DNA of 64,000 nt from Mesorhizobium terrae (lineage in GTDB: Bacteria > Pseudomonadota > Alphaproteobacteria > Rhizobiales > Rhizobiaceae): assembly GCF_008727715.1 (NCBI RefSeq), contig NZ_CP044218.1, forward strand, positions 5,067,501 to 5,131,500, read 5' to 3'. Position numbers and translations under genes: made by a program. Of the stretch, positions 19,656 to 28,734 are shown piece by piece; position 1 is the first letter of the stretch, and each line of letters starts with the position of its first letter. The notes below the pieces were generated by a model, which was not told where the DNA came from, made no database searches, and was given only the letters and a program-made list of their open reading frames with translations.

Positions 19656-22600
19656 TTGCAGTACAAAGCATTTGGGCGATCAGGCGTGATCGCAACGGCG
19701 TCCGTTGTCGCCATTTCCACCGCCATGTGGGCTTCCCAAGCAGCGGCACAATTCACGCTTTCAGTGCCGCGGACGGTGCCCATTCTGTTGTCCGGCCCGA
19801 TCGGAACCCTCCACGTTACAAACAGCGGTTCCATCACTCTCAACAACAACAACGCCATCTGGACAGGCAGTGTCGCTCCGTTCGGCACATGGACAATCAA
19901 TGTCGATGGCAGCCTCAAGGTTCTCCCCGGCGCAGACACGTACAACGCCATTCAGCTTCTCGGTGGCGGAACGGTCAACGTCTCGTCCACCGGCCAGGTC
20001 GAAGGCACGCAAACCGGAATAGAAATCCGGAGCAGCCTCGGCAATGTCCAGAATGACGGCATAATCCGTGGACAGAAAGGCGCCGCCATCTACATCGATG
20101 CGGGAGGTGTCGCCGAAAATCGAGGCACAATCGTAGGCGGCGTGGCCTTCGGCAACGCGCCCGGCACTTTTATCAACAAGAGCTCGATCTCAGGCAATGG
20201 TAACGACTACGGCTACCCGTACGGCATCACCATGAGCAAAGGCGGTTCCGTCAACAATTCCGGAACCATCGAATTCACCAATGTAGGCCAGACATTCTAT
20301 AGCGCCGGAGATATCAACTTCATAAACTCCGGCACCTATAGCGCTGTCGGCGCCACGAGCCAGACTTCCTCCGTGATGATGGTGAACGGCGCAGTCGTCG
20401 CCGACAATTCGGGCCTCATCAAGGGGCGAGATCTCGGCATGTTCGTTTCCGGCGGAACCGCCGATGTCACCAACTCCGGCACGATACAAGGCACCACGCT
20501 TCACGCGGTTGCGTTGCATACGGGGACAGGCGTCGCGTCCTTCAAGCAAACTGCTGGCAAGCTCGAAGGTGGACGGCACGGCCTTTCGGTCCTGACCAAG
20601 GGCGATACCACCGTGGCCGTGAGCGGCGGCTCGATCACCGGCGGCATGACCGACGCCACCGGCGTCGGCGTGATATTCCGAGACAGTGGCAAGACCACCA
20701 TGACGGTCAGCAACGCCACGATTTCGGGCCGGGCGGCCGCCATCCAGGGCGGCTCGGGAACATTCGACCTCAAGCTTGGCCAGGGCAGCAACATTCAGGG
20801 CGATATCAAGCTCGGCTCTGGCGATTCCAAACTCGAGATCGCGACGGGTGTGATCGTCAACGGCAAGATAGACGGCGAAGCGGGCATCAATACCTTGCGG
20901 CTCACCGGTGCAGGCAGCAGCACGCTTTCCAGCGACATCCTCAACATTGCCGCGCTTGAGGTCGATTCCAGCGGTGGTGTCTGGAAATTGACGGGCAGCG
21001 GAACGTTTGCCAATGGCATAAAGATCGTCGCGGGCGAGCTTTCCGTGAATGGCAATTTCAACGCGGCGACGACCGTCGGCGCCGGCGCCTTGCTGGAAGG
21101 CAACGGCACGCTAGGCACCACCATCGTCACCAGCGGCGCGACCGTGGCACCCGGCAATTCCATCGGAACGCTACACGTAGCCGGCGATCTCACGCTGGGA
21201 AGCGGGTCGGTCTATGCCGTCGAAATCGGCGGGGGCGGCACAGCGGACCTGTTGAGCATTACCGGCAAGGCGATATTGCAGGGCGGCACCGTTTCCGTGA
21301 CCGCGCTCGATCCCGAGGCCAGCTACCGGAATGGCCAAAGCTACACGATCCTGACCGCGGCAGGCGGCGTAGTCGGAACATTCGACCCGACAGTTCTGTC
21401 GAAATCCGCGTTTCTCCAGGCTGATCTCAACCACACGGCCAACGCCGTGGCCCTGGTGATCGCGACGAAAACACCTCCTGTGGTGGTAGTGCCGCCAATC
21501 GTCAAACCCAAGCCCGAAGCGCCGCCGCTTTTCACTACGGTGACGCAGACGCAGAACCAGTACGCCACGGCAGGCGCCCTGGACAGGCTTGAGCAGAAGG
21601 GAGCCTCACTGGCGCTCTACAACCGCCTGCTGGTGCTGGATGCGGCTTCGGCCCGCGGCGCATTCGATCTCTTGTCCGGCGAGATGCATGCCTCGATCAA
21701 AAGCATGCTCCTGGAGGACAGCCACGCCATGCGTGACGCGGTGTTGGCCCGGCTGCGCGCAACATCCCGCGATACAGGCCCGACCGCCTTGCCGATCATG
21801 TCCTTCGGCCCCGGTGGCACGGACATTGCCATTGAGGATCCCGACAAGCTCGCCCTCTGGGCGGACGCCTTCGGTTCCTGGGGACGATGGGACGGCGGCG
21901 CCAATACAGCAAGGTTCGATCGCTCCACCGGAGGGCTGCTGATGGGCGGCGATGCCGCGATCGGCGATCATTGGCGCGCCGGCCTGGTTGCCGGTTACAG
22001 CCACACCAGCTTCGACTTGGATGCCCGCGCATCGTCCGGTAATAGCGACAACTACCATCTCGGCGTCTTTGGCGGCGGCCAGTGGGGGGCGTTTGGCCTA
22101 CGCGCCGGCGGCGCCTACACCAGGCATAAGCTGGAAACAGCCCGCACCGTCGACTTTAGCGGGTTCTCGGACGCCCTTGCCGCCGACTACGATGCCGGAA
22201 CCGCGCAGGTCTTCGGCGAGGCCGGCTACCGCTTCGATACGGATGCGCTCCATTTCGAACCTTTTGTCGGCCTCGCTTATGTCAGCGTCCGGAACGACGG
22301 CTTTACCGAAAAAGGCAATGCCGCGGCACTCACCGCCAGCTCAGCCGCGTCAGATGCGACGTTCACCACCATTGGTTTGCGCGCCGAGACCGATTTCACG
22401 CTGGGCGATGTCAAGGCATCGGCACGCGGCATGATCGGCTGGCGTCATGCCTTTGGCGATGTCGTTCCGCAGTCGGGGCTTGCTTTTGCCAATGGCGGCG
22501 CCTTCACGGTAACGGGCACGCCGATCGCCGAAAATGCCGCGGTGATCGACGCCGGCGTTGATTTTGCGGTATCGCCCGTTGCCACGCTCGGTGTCTCCTA

Positions 22601-22667
22601 TAGCGGCCAGTTCGCCGGCAAGGCGCGCGACAATGGGTTCAGGTCGCAGCTGAAGATTTCATTCTAA
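19656..22667 (+). CDS. Autotransporter (type Va) with beta-barrel translocator
   Basis: Surface protein of 1003 residues. A signal peptide (about 1-32, ending SQAAAQ) is followed by a passenger of repeated short beta strands rich in Asn, Gly, Ser and Thr (for example NNSGTIEFTN, NSGTIQGTT), then an autochaperone-like segment with SGGVWKLTGSGTFANG, a proline hinge (PPVVVVPPIVKPKPEAPP, about 605-625) and a C-terminal barrel (about 700-1003) ending LKISF with the terminal aromatic needed by BAM. No protease, lipase or known adhesin motif was recognised in the passenger. The start is TTG with GGGGG 5 bases upstream. GC is clearly lower than in the neighbours, especially in the first kilobase, suggesting transfer or fast evolution. 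Confidence 0.9.
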   Translation: MQYKAFGRSGVIATASVVAISTAMWASQAAAQFTLSVPRTVPILLSGPIGTLHVTNSGSITLNNNNAIWTGSVAPFGTWTINVDGSLKVLPGADTYNAIQLLGGGTVNVSSTGQVEGTQTGIEIRSSLGNVQNDGIIRGQKGAAIYIDAGGVAENRGTIVGGVAFGNAPGTFINKSSISGNGNDYGYPYGITMSKGGSVNNSGTIEFTNVGQTFYSAGDINFINSGTYSAVGATSQTSSVMMVNGAVVADNSGLIKGRDLGMFVSGGTADVTNSGTIQGTTLHAVALHTGTGVASFKQTAGKLEGGRHGLSVLTKGDTTVAVSGGSITGGMTDATGVGVIFRDSGKTTMTVSNATISGRAAAIQGGSGTFDLKLGQGSNIQGDIKLGSGDSKLEIATGVIVNGKIDGEAGINTLRLTGAGSSTLSSDILNIAALEVDSSGGVWKLTGSGTFANGIKIVAGELSVNGNFNAATTVGAGALLEGNGTLGTTIVTSGATVAPGNSIGTLHVAGDLTLGSGSVYAVEIGGGGTADLLSITGKAILQGGTVSVTALDPEASYRNGQSYTILTAAGGVVGTFDPTVLSKSAFLQADLNHTANAVALVIATKTPPVVVVPPIVKPKPEAPPLFTTVTQTQNQYATAGALDRLEQKGASLALYNRLLVLDAASARGAFDLLSGEMHASIKSMLLEDSHAMRDAVLARLRATSRDTGPTALPIMSFGPGGTDIAIEDPDKLALWADAFGSWGRWDGGANTARFDRSTGGLLMGGDAAIGDHWRAGLVAGYSHTSFDLDARASSGNSDNYHLGVFGGGQWGAFGLRAGGAYTRHKLETARTVDFSGFSDALAADYDAGTAQVFGEAGYRFDTDALHFEPFVGLAYVSVRNDGFTEKGNAAALTASSAASDATFTTIGLRAETDFTLGDVKASARGMIGWRHAFGDVVPQSGLAFANGGAFTVTGTPIAENAAVIDAGVDFAVSPVATLGVSYSGQFAGKARDNGFRSQLKISF

Positions 22668-22680
22668 GGAATGGACCGCT

Positions 22681-22712
22681 GAAGATCGGCCGCGGGGACG
22701 CGGCCGATCTTC
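22681..22712 (+). terminator. Terminator-like hairpin after the autotransporter
   Basis: A perfect 14-bp inverted repeat, GAAGATCGGCCGCG/CGCGGCCGATCTTC, with a GGGA loop, 13 bases after the stop codon. The downstream T tract is weak (TTCCCC), so the identification rests on position and stem strength. Confidence 0.6.
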
Positions 22713-22768
22713 CCCTGGTTACCTGCGCCCTGCTCCTGCCACAGGCGGCGTATTGGCTCAACGAACCG

Positions 22769-23164
22769 TCACGAACCGGCCGCCAGTTCGAAACCTTCAT
22801 ACCGCCAGCCGCTGATGCCGCCGCTCATGATCTTGACCGGCCTTCCGAGCTCGGCAAGGCGCAAGGCGCCGCGCGCAGCGCCGTTGCAATGCGGCCCTGA
22901 GCAATAGGCGACGAAGATGGTCTCCTCGTCCCACGCCTCCATCTTCGACCTTACGATCTTGCCGTGCGGCAGGTTGATCGCGCCGGGAACGTGCCCCTTC
23001 GCAAACATGGCCGGGCTGCGCACATCGAGCAGTACGAAATCAGCACCTTTCGACAGCGATTCGTGAACATCCCAGCAGTCGGTTTCAAACTCGAATTCGG
23101 CGACGAAATGCGCGCGGGCGCGGTCGCTTGGCGCCGGCTTCACGGCGGTTACATAGCTCGGCAT
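22769..23164 (-). CDS. Rhodanese-like sulfurtransferase domain protein
   Basis: Single-domain rhodanese of 131 residues. FVLLDVRSPAMFAKGHVPGAINLPH is the typical N-terminal half, and the active-site loop is YCSGPHCNGA with the catalytic Cys in the first position. The GPHC pattern is frequent in rhodaneses encoded beside FtrA-type regulators, and indeed the ftrA-like gene diverges from it with 61 bases between starts. Substrate unknown; sulfur transfer or persulfide sensing is likely. Confidence 0.88.
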   Translation of the reverse strand: MPSYVTAVKPAPSDRARAHFVAEFEFETDCWDVHESLSKGADFVLLDVRSPAMFAKGHVPGAINLPHGKIVRSKMEAWDEETIFVAYCSGPHCNGAARGALRLAELGRPVKIMSGGISGWRYEGFELAAGS

Positions 23165-23225
23165 GGCGTCTCTCCTTTGGTCCGCCCCTTGTCATCTCCT
23201 GCGCGCCGGCTTGCAAATGGCGTGA

Positions 23226-24215
23226 ATGACAATATACGTAAAGATCATGCCAAACCCTTCCGAACCGCTCGTCGTTGCGCTGTTGTATGACGGCCTGTGC
23301 ACGTTCGAATTCGGCATCGTCGCCGAAATCTTCGGCCTGGCACGGCCCGAAATGGGCCCGAACTGGTATCGCTTCGCGAGTTGCCCGGTCGATGAGGGCC
23401 CGATGCGCGCCCATGGCGGCCTCAGGCTGGTGGCCGACGGCGCGCCCGAACTGATCGAGCAGGCGGACATCATTGTCGTTCCGGGCTGGCGCGGCGCCGA
23501 TGCTCCGGTGCCCGAGGAGTTGTGCCGGCGACTTCGCGATGCCCATTCCAGGGGCGCACGCCTAGCGTCGATCTGTTCGGGCGCCTTCGTGCTGGCGGCG
23601 ACAGGATTGCTGGATGGCGGCACGGCCACAACGCATTGGCGTTATGCCGAACCGTTTCGGCGCCGTTTTCCCGGCATTACCGTCGACGAAACCTCGCTCT
23701 ACCGCGAGCACGACCGCATCCTGACTTCCGCCGGCAGCGCGGCGGGCATAGACCTGATGATCGAGATCGTGCGGCAGGATTTTGGCGCCGTCGCCGCGAA
23801 CTCGGTTGCGCGGCGGCTGGTAATGCCCGCGCACCGCGCCGGCGGACAGGCGCAGTTTCTGGAACGACCGGTGCCTCACCGCAAGGGCTCGGAGATCGCC
23901 CCGCTGCTCGACACGCTTCGCGCCAATCTGCAGTCGCGCTGGACCGTCGAGGCCATGGCCGCCGAATGCCGGATGAGCGCCCGAACCTTCGTGCGCCGAT
24001 TCGCCGACGCGACCGGAACCTCGCCCGGCGATTGGCTCGTCGAAGAACGCATCGCATGGGCAAAGCAGTTGTTGTGCCGGCGGCCCCTCAGCATCGACGA
24101 CGTCGCCGAAGCCGTCGGCTTTGGCAGCGCCTACACGCTTCGGCACCATTTCCGCAGGCATGTCGGCATCAGCCCGACCGAATACCGCGCGCGCTTCATG
24201 GCGGAGCTGACCTGA
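23226..24215 (+). CDS. ftrA: GlxA/FtrA family transcriptional regulator
   Basis: AraC-type regulator of 329 residues with an N-terminal DJ-1/PfpI-like domain (about 12-185) that carries a Cys in the nucleophile-elbow-like position (LASICSGAFVLA) and a C-terminal AraC HTH (about 225-325; SARTFVRRFADATGTSPGDWL and VGFGSAYTLRHHFRRHVGISPTEYR). FtrA homologues usually control a neighbouring operon in response to an unknown metabolite or oxidant. Its obvious target is the divergent rhodanese gene. The ATG at 23226 is in frame, but a second ATG at 23247 (MPNPSEPLVV) is also possible; neither has a strong ribosome site. Confidence 0.85.
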   Translation: MTIYVKIMPNPSEPLVVALLYDGLCTFEFGIVAEIFGLARPEMGPNWYRFASCPVDEGPMRAHGGLRLVADGAPELIEQADIIVVPGWRGADAPVPEELCRRLRDAHSRGARLASICSGAFVLAATGLLDGGTATTHWRYAEPFRRRFPGITVDETSLYREHDRILTSAGSAAGIDLMIEIVRQDFGAVAANSVARRLVMPAHRAGGQAQFLERPVPHRKGSEIAPLLDTLRANLQSRWTVEAMAAECRMSARTFVRRFADATGTSPGDWLVEERIAWAKQLLCRRPLSIDDVAEAVGFGSAYTLRHHFRRHVGISPTEYRARFMAELT

Positions 24216-24251
24216 TCATGCGACGCGTCGGTAGCGGCAGGCCGCCGCCAG

Positions 24252-24962
24252 CTACTTCTTGGCGTTGACCTTGGCCGGAGCGCCGGACGACGGCGTGTTG
24301 GGCGCCTGCGGCGCAGGCACGTCGGACTTCTGCTTGCAGCCCTTCAGCCAGACGTCATAAACGGCGTGCTCGACGGCATTCAAGCCGGGGCTTTCGGCGA
24401 ACATCCAGCCGGTGAAGATGCGGCGGATCTTGCGGTCCAGCGTGATCTCATCCACCTCGACGAAGGAATCGGTCTTCGGCGCATCGGCGCCCGGGCGCGA
24501 ATAGCAAACGCGCGGGGTGACCTGCAGCGCGCCGAACTGCACCGTCTCGTCGATATAGACGTCGAACGAAATGATGCGGCCGGTGATCTTGTCGATGCCG
24601 GAGAATTCAGCGACCGGATTGGCGACGCGCTCGACCGCCGGCGTGTGGGAAGGTTGTTCCTTGGCCGCCTTGTTCTGGGCAGGCTTGCTTTGGGCGGGTT
24701 GGTTTTGGCCGGGCTGGTTCTGGGCAGGTTGCGGCTTGACTGTCTGACCCGGAGCGGCTTGTTCAGCCGGCTGGCCTTGGTCAGGCTGCTCCTGCATGGG
24801 CTGACCGAGATTCGGGTCCGGCTGGACCTGGAACGGCACATTGGACGGCGTTTCGTTCGCCGGCGGGTCCCAGGGCATCTGCTGCGAATTCGCATGAAGC
24901 GGGTGAGCAACCGCCAGCATCGCTGCCAAGGCACCGGTCGAAAGGCGGCTGAAAGATTTCAT
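24252..24962 (-). CDS. DUF2155 domain-containing secreted protein
   Basis: Exported protein of 236 residues. A signal peptide (about 1-24, MKSFSRLSTGALAAML...) is followed by a Gln/Pro-rich low-complexity tract built on imperfect AQNQPGQ/AQSKPAQ units (about 40-105), then a conserved DUF2155 domain (about 115-210: ISFDVYIDETVQFGALQVTPRVCY, FTGWMFAESPGLNAVEHAVYDVWL) with two Cys that could form a disulfide. Function unknown; in rhizobia it is regularly encoded beside NDUFA12, as here (121 bases upstream, same strand). The start at 24962 is used because it begins the signal peptide. Confidence 0.87.
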   Translation of the reverse strand: MKSFSRLSTGALAAMLAVAHPLHANSQQMPWDPPANETPSNVPFQVQPDPNLGQPMQEQPDQGQPAEQAAPGQTVKPQPAQNQPGQNQPAQSKPAQNKAAKEQPSHTPAVERVANPVAEFSGIDKITGRIISFDVYIDETVQFGALQVTPRVCYSRPGADAPKTDSFVEVDEITLDRKIRRIFTGWMFAESPGLNAVEHAVYDVWLKGCKQKSDVPAPQAPNTPSSGAPAKVNAKK

Positions 24963-25083
24963 ACGGACGACCCGTCTTTGGGCAATTGATTCTCGACGCC
25001 CAAAGGTAGAGCGTTCCGGCGAAGCGAACCAGCTAAACGGCAAATGTGGCGAGAACCCGAATATAGCGAGAGCCCAAACCGGC

Positions 25084-25482
25084 TCAGGAACCCGGCGTCC
25101 AGGCGTCGTAGTCGCCCGTCACCTGGGGACGATGCTGCGTGCCGAGAATGGAACCCTTCGGCCGGTAGGCGGCGGGGCTGCCGGTCAAGTTCGGTTGATA
25201 CGGCTTCTGCCATTCGCGCGGCTTGTAGGTCTCGTTGACCGGCGCAACGTCGACGCGGTGATGGATCCAGCCGTGCCAGCCGGGCGGGATCGCCGAAGCT
25301 TCCGACTTTCCGGCATAGATCACCCAACGACGGGTCAGGCCGTCCGAATTGATGCCGCCTTCGTAATAGACGTTGCCGAACTCGTCCTGGCCGACCTTCT
25401 TGCCGTGGCGCCAGGTGTGGAAACGCGTGCCCAGCGTCTGGCCGTTCCACCAGGTGAAAAACTGCGTCAGAAAGCCTGCCAT
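25084..25482 (-). CDS. NADH:ubiquinone oxidoreductase NDUFA12-like subunit
   Basis: 132-residue homologue of the mitochondrial complex I accessory subunit NDUFA12 (B17.2), present in alphaproteobacterial complex I. Visible conserved parts: GTRFHTWRHGKKVGQDEFGNVYYEGG, RRWVIYAG, PPGWHGWIHHRVDVAP and the C-terminal YDAWTPGS. It sits on the matrix/cytoplasmic arm near NDUFS lead-in subunits. The ATG at 25482 has GAGGACCAGC before it; the longer frame to 25617 includes a repeat palindrome and is not used. Confidence 0.93.
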   Translation of the reverse strand: MAGFLTQFFTWWNGQTLGTRFHTWRHGKKVGQDEFGNVYYEGGINSDGLTRRWVIYAGKSEASAIPPGWHGWIHHRVDVAPVNETYKPREWQKPYQPNLTGSPAAYRPKGSILGTQHRPQVTGDYDAWTPGS

Positions 25483-25565
25483 GCTGGTCCTCGCGGGCGT
25501 ATGCGGTTGCCTGCTTATGGCGCTCCACTCGGCGGAAGGCAAGGGTTTAGATGGTTGCTGCTTCT

Positions 25566-25588
25566 CCTTCTCCCCTTGCGGGAGAAGG
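25566..25588. repeat. CTTCTCCC-type intergenic palindrome, copy 2
   Basis: CCTTCTCCC and GGGAGAAGG arms around CTTGC, between the divergent NDUFA12 and panB genes. Confidence 0.75.
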
Positions 25589-25630
25589 CAAGCGTCTATC
25601 TTTTCGCAATTGCTCAATAATTATCTCGCA

Positions 25631-25659
25631 CTTGCAAAAAACTTAGCCGCTCCGTATCC
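25631..25659 (+). promoter_or_regulatory. Possible sigma70-type promoter of panB
   Basis: CTTGCA (25631-25636), a 17-base spacer, and GTATCC (25654-25659) fit the rhizobial CTTGAC-N17-CTATAT consensus moderately. It lies 64 bases before the panB ATG. Confidence 0.35.
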
Positions 25660-25722
25660 CTAGCAGGTCCGGTCCGCCGGGCTCTCGGACAGGCCCCGCC
25701 CGTCCGTCGAGGGAGGAGAAAG

Positions 25723-26562
25723 ATGGCTTCCGACGCGACTGCGGCCACGCCCCGCATCACGCCTGCCGAGCTTATGGCCCGCAAGGGCGGCACGCCCATC
25801 GTTTGCCTGACCGCCTACACCTATCCGATCGCCCGGCTGCTCGATCCGCATGTCGATCTTCTCCTGGTCGGCGACAGCGTCGCCATGGTGTTGCACGGCC
25901 ACAAGACGACGCTCGGTGCCACCATGGAGATGATGATCCTGCACGGCCAGGCGGTGATGCGTGGTTCGTCCCATGCCTGCGTGGTGCTCGACATGCCGGC
26001 CGGCAGTTACGAGCACTCCTCCGCCGAAGCGCTGGCCTCCGCCCGGCGGCTGATCGCCGAAACCGGCTGCGACGCGGTCAAGCTGGAAGGCGGCGTCGAC
26101 ATGGAGGCGCAGATTGCCGCGATCACCAGCGCCGGCATCCCGGTGATGGGCCATATCGGGCTGCAGCCGCAGTCGGTGGAGAAGGACGGCGGCTACAAGA
26201 TCAAGGGCGGCACCGACGACGCCATTGCCGCGCTGCTTGCCGATGCACAGGCGGTCGAGCGCGCCGGTGCCTTCTCAATGGTCATCGAAGGCACGATGGA
26301 ACCGGTGGCCGCCGAAATCACCCGCCGGTCCGCCATTCCCACCATCGGCATCGGCGCGAGTGCGGTCTGCAACGGGCAGATCCTGGTCATAGATGACGCC
26401 ATCGGGCTGACCGTCGACCGCGTGCCGAAATTCGTCAAGGAATATGCCGTGCTGCGCGACATCGTGGCCGAGGCGGCCGCACGCTATGGCTCGGAGGTGC
26501 GCGCCCGCAGCTTCCCCGGCCCCGAACATGTCTTCCAGCCCAAGGGCAAGGCAGAATCATGA
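25723..26562 (+). CDS. panB: 3-methyl-2-oxobutanoate hydroxymethyltransferase
   Basis: First committed step of pantothenate synthesis: transfer of a hydroxymethyl group from 5,10-methylene-THF to 2-oxoisovalerate. 279 residues. Metal- and substrate-binding segments are seen in [27 protein letters not shown] and [22 protein letters not shown] and [13 protein letters not shown] follow, the latter with the conserved Glu. GGGAGGAG lies 7 bases before the ATG. Its stop overlaps the panC start in ATGA, so the pair is an operon. Confidence 0.97.
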   Translation: MASDATAATPRITPAELMARKGGTPIVCLTAYTYPIARLLDPHVDLLLVGDSVAMVLHGHKTTLGATMEMMILHGQAVMRGSSHACVVLDMPAGSYEHSSAEALASARRLIAETGCDAVKLEGGVDMEAQIAAITSAGIPVMGHIGLQPQSVEKDGGYKIKGGTDDAIAALLADAQAVERAGAFSMVIEGTMEPVAAEITRRSAIPTIGIGASAVCNGQILVIDDAIGLTVDRVPKFVKEYAVLRDIVAEAAARYGSEVRARSFPGPEHVFQPKGKAES

Positions 26563-27410
26563 AACAGCCACAAGTCATTGAAACTGTTTCCGATCTTCGC
26601 GCCGTGGTGCGGGATTGGCGCAGCCAGGGCCTGAGCGTCGCTATGGTGCCGACCATGGGCGCCCTGCATGACGGCCATGTCTCGCTGATGCGCATCGCGC
26701 TGGAACGTGCCGATCGCTGCGTGGTGTCGATCTTCGTCAATCCGACGCAGTTCGCGCCGACCGAAGACCTCGACAAATATCCGCGCCAGCTTGCCGCCGA
26801 CCTCGAGCGGCTGGCGCACGCCGGCGTGCAACTCGCCTTCACGCCGACGGCGGCGGAAATGTATCCGCACGGTTTTGCCGCCAAAATTGCCATTGGCGGC
26901 CCCTCGGCCGGGCTCGAGACGGACTTCCGCCCGACCTTTTTCGACGGCGTCGCCACCGTTGTGGCCAAGCTCTTCCTGCAGGCGCTGCCAGACTGCGCGA
27001 TCTTCGGCGAGAAGGACTACCAGCAGCTCTGCGTGGTGAAGAAGCTCTGCCGCGACCTCGATATCCCTGTCGAAGTGATCGGCGCGCCGACCGTGCGCGA
27101 TGCGCAGGGGTTGGCCATGTCCTCGCGCAACGCCTACCTCTCGCCGGCGGAACTGGCGGTTGGCCGGCAGCTCAACACCATCCTGCGCCACGCCGCATCG
27201 GCGCTTCAGCTGGGCGCCGATCCTGGAGAAACGCTCGAAACCGCCCGGCTGCATATCCTGGAGGCCGGTTTCGGCCGCGTCGACTATGTCGAAGCGCGCG
27301 AGAGCGACACGCTTGCGCCTTGGCGCCGCGACCGCGCCGGGCGCATCTTAGCCGCGGCTTGGCTCGGCACGACACGGCTCATCGACAATATCGAGGTGAC
27401 GGGGATTTGA
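26559..27410 (+). CDS. panC: Pantothenate synthetase
   Basis: Joins pantoate and beta-alanine with ATP hydrolysis. 283 residues. The nucleotidyltransferase signature is [15 protein letters not shown] (HxGH), with [20 protein letters not shown] and the KMSKS-equivalent SSRNAYLS all present. It overlaps panB by four bases, which implies translational coupling. It is cytosolic and dimeric in known members. The next gene, on the opposite strand, converges 22 bases downstream. Confidence 0.97.
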   Translation: MKQPQVIETVSDLRAVVRDWRSQGLSVAMVPTMGALHDGHVSLMRIALERADRCVVSIFVNPTQFAPTEDLDKYPRQLAADLERLAHAGVQLAFTPTAAEMYPHGFAAKIAIGGPSAGLETDFRPTFFDGVATVVAKLFLQALPDCAIFGEKDYQQLCVVKKLCRDLDIPVEVIGAPTVRDAQGLAMSSRNAYLSPAELAVGRQLNTILRHAASALQLGADPGETLETARLHILEAGFGRVDYVEARESDTLAPWRRDRAGRILAAAWLGTTRLIDNIEVTGI

Positions 27411-27432
27411 GGGCTCTGCCCAATCCGGAGCG

Positions 27433-27954
27433 TCAGGACGCCAACCCTCCGGCGATGATCTCAGCCGTCTTGGGCTGCGGCCGGGCCAGCAGATAGAATG
27501 CCAGCACGTGGGTGATCATCAAGGCCGGTACATAGAGGATCGGAACCCAATAGGCAGCAGCCAGTGCGCCAGCCCGATCCGGAAGCCCCAGCTGCACGCC
27601 GTGATAATAGTTGATGATGAGATCGGCCGTTCCCACCACGTTGAAGGCGACGACGAACAGCCAGAACAGCGGCCGCACCCGGACCGCCTGCAGCGCAACC
27701 ATGGCCAGCACCCCGGTGATGAAATCGCCATAGGCAGCGGATGGCGCAAATCCTGCGGGCAAATCCGGACCGACGACGCCGGGAAGGATGAAGACCAGCC
27801 CGAAAAAGCGGAAACTATGCAGCGTGGCGATGGCGCGCTGCACCTGGAAATGGTCCATCGACTTCAGTTTCGGCAACACATAGGTGCCTAATATCAGCAA
27901 CCATGGCACATAGCCGAGGACGAGTTGGATTGTGAAAATAGTCGCCGGCGACAT
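27433..27954 (-). CDS. Integral membrane protein of unknown function
   Basis: About 173 residues with four to five hydrophobic segments (IFTIQLVLGYVPWLLILGTYV, FGLVFILPGVVGPDL, ITGVLAMVALQAV, LFWLFVVAFNVVGTADLIINYY, ALMITHVLAFYLLA). No enzymatic motif was recognised. The start at 27954 is chosen since GGGAG lies 6 bases upstream; a second ATG at 27960 touches the GGGAG. It diverges from a TetR gene across a perfect inverted repeat, so it is the probable repressed target. Confidence 0.8.
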   Translation of the reverse strand: MSPATIFTIQLVLGYVPWLLILGTYVLPKLKSMDHFQVQRAIATLHSFRFFGLVFILPGVVGPDLPAGFAPSAAYGDFITGVLAMVALQAVRVRPLFWLFVVAFNVVGTADLIINYYHGVQLGLPDRAGALAAAYWVPILYVPALMITHVLAFYLLARPQPKTAEIIAGGLAS

Positions 27955-28021
27955 AAACATCTCCCGTCGGGACCGCCCGATCAGCATGAGTGATGGAATG
28001 CGACAACATCGGCCGCTATGA

Positions 28022-28039
28022 TGGTACCCATCGGTACCA
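28022..28039. promoter_or_regulatory. Inverted-repeat operator between TetR gene and membrane protein gene
   Basis: TGGTACC-CATC-GGTACCA is a perfect 7+7 inverted repeat with a 4-base centre. It lies 18 bases before the TetR GTG start and 68 before the divergent gene, the expected place for autoregulation and for repression of the neighbour. Confidence 0.75.
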
Positions 28040-28056
28040 AAGTCAAGGAGGACGCC

Positions 28057-28680
28057 GTGGCAACAGCATCCGAGACCTCGCCGCCGGATGATGCGGACCG
28101 GAAGCCGGCGCGGGCGCGCATCATCGACGCCGCCTTCGCGGCCTTTGGCGTGCACGGCTATGCTCAGACAAGCATGCTGGAGATCGCAACCCGCGCCAAA
28201 GTCTCCAAGCGCGAGCTCTACGCGCTGGTCGGCAACAAGCACGACATGCTGGTCGCCTGCATATCGGAGCGCGCCGGCCGCATGCGCCCTTTGGCCGGCA
28301 CGCCTGAGCTTGATGATCGCGAAAGTCTCGCCGACGTTTTGTCGGCATTCGGCGAGCGACTGCTTCGCGAGATCAGTGACCCGGTTGTGCTGGGCGTCTT
28401 TCGCCTGGCGATCGCCGAGGCCGAACGGGCACCGGAGATCGCGCGGGCGTTGGATTCGATTGGCCGGGCGGCGGCGCGCAATGAGTTGACGGCGATCCTG
28501 GAACAGGCGCGGTCGCGCGGCCTGCTGGTCGGAGACACTGTCGATTTGACGGAGCTGTTCCTGGCGTTGCTGTGGGGCGACCTGTTGATGAAGCTGCTGC
28601 TCGGCCTTGCCGAACCGCCTGAGCCGGGAAAGATCAGGCAGCGCGCCCGCGGCGCCGCGTCGGCCTTCCTGCACCTGTAG
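28057..28680 (+). CDS. TetR/AcrR family transcriptional regulator
   Basis: 207 residues with an N-terminal HTH (RIIDAAFAAFGVHGYAQTSMLEIATRAKVSKRELYALVGNKHDML) and a helical ligand-binding domain. The start is taken as GTG at 28057, with AAGGAGG 5 bases upstream; the ATGs at 28018 and 28021 overlap the operator and lack a ribosome site. The C-terminal domain is of the AefR-like type (LLRE-SDPVVLGVFRLAIAEAE). Ligand unknown. It probably represses itself and the divergent membrane protein through the repeat at 28022-28039. Confidence 0.88.
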   Translation: MATASETSPPDDADRKPARARIIDAAFAAFGVHGYAQTSMLEIATRAKVSKRELYALVGNKHDMLVACISERAGRMRPLAGTPELDDRESLADVLSAFGERLLREISDPVVLGVFRLAIAEAERAPEIARALDSIGRAAARNELTAILEQARSRGLLVGDTVDLTELFLALLWGDLLMKLLLGLAEPPEPGKIRQRARGAASAFLHL

Positions 28681-28734
28681 CTGACAGGTCCACAGGCGCG
28701 CCGCGCTCCCGCGAGAAAAACGCAGGGCGCGCCT

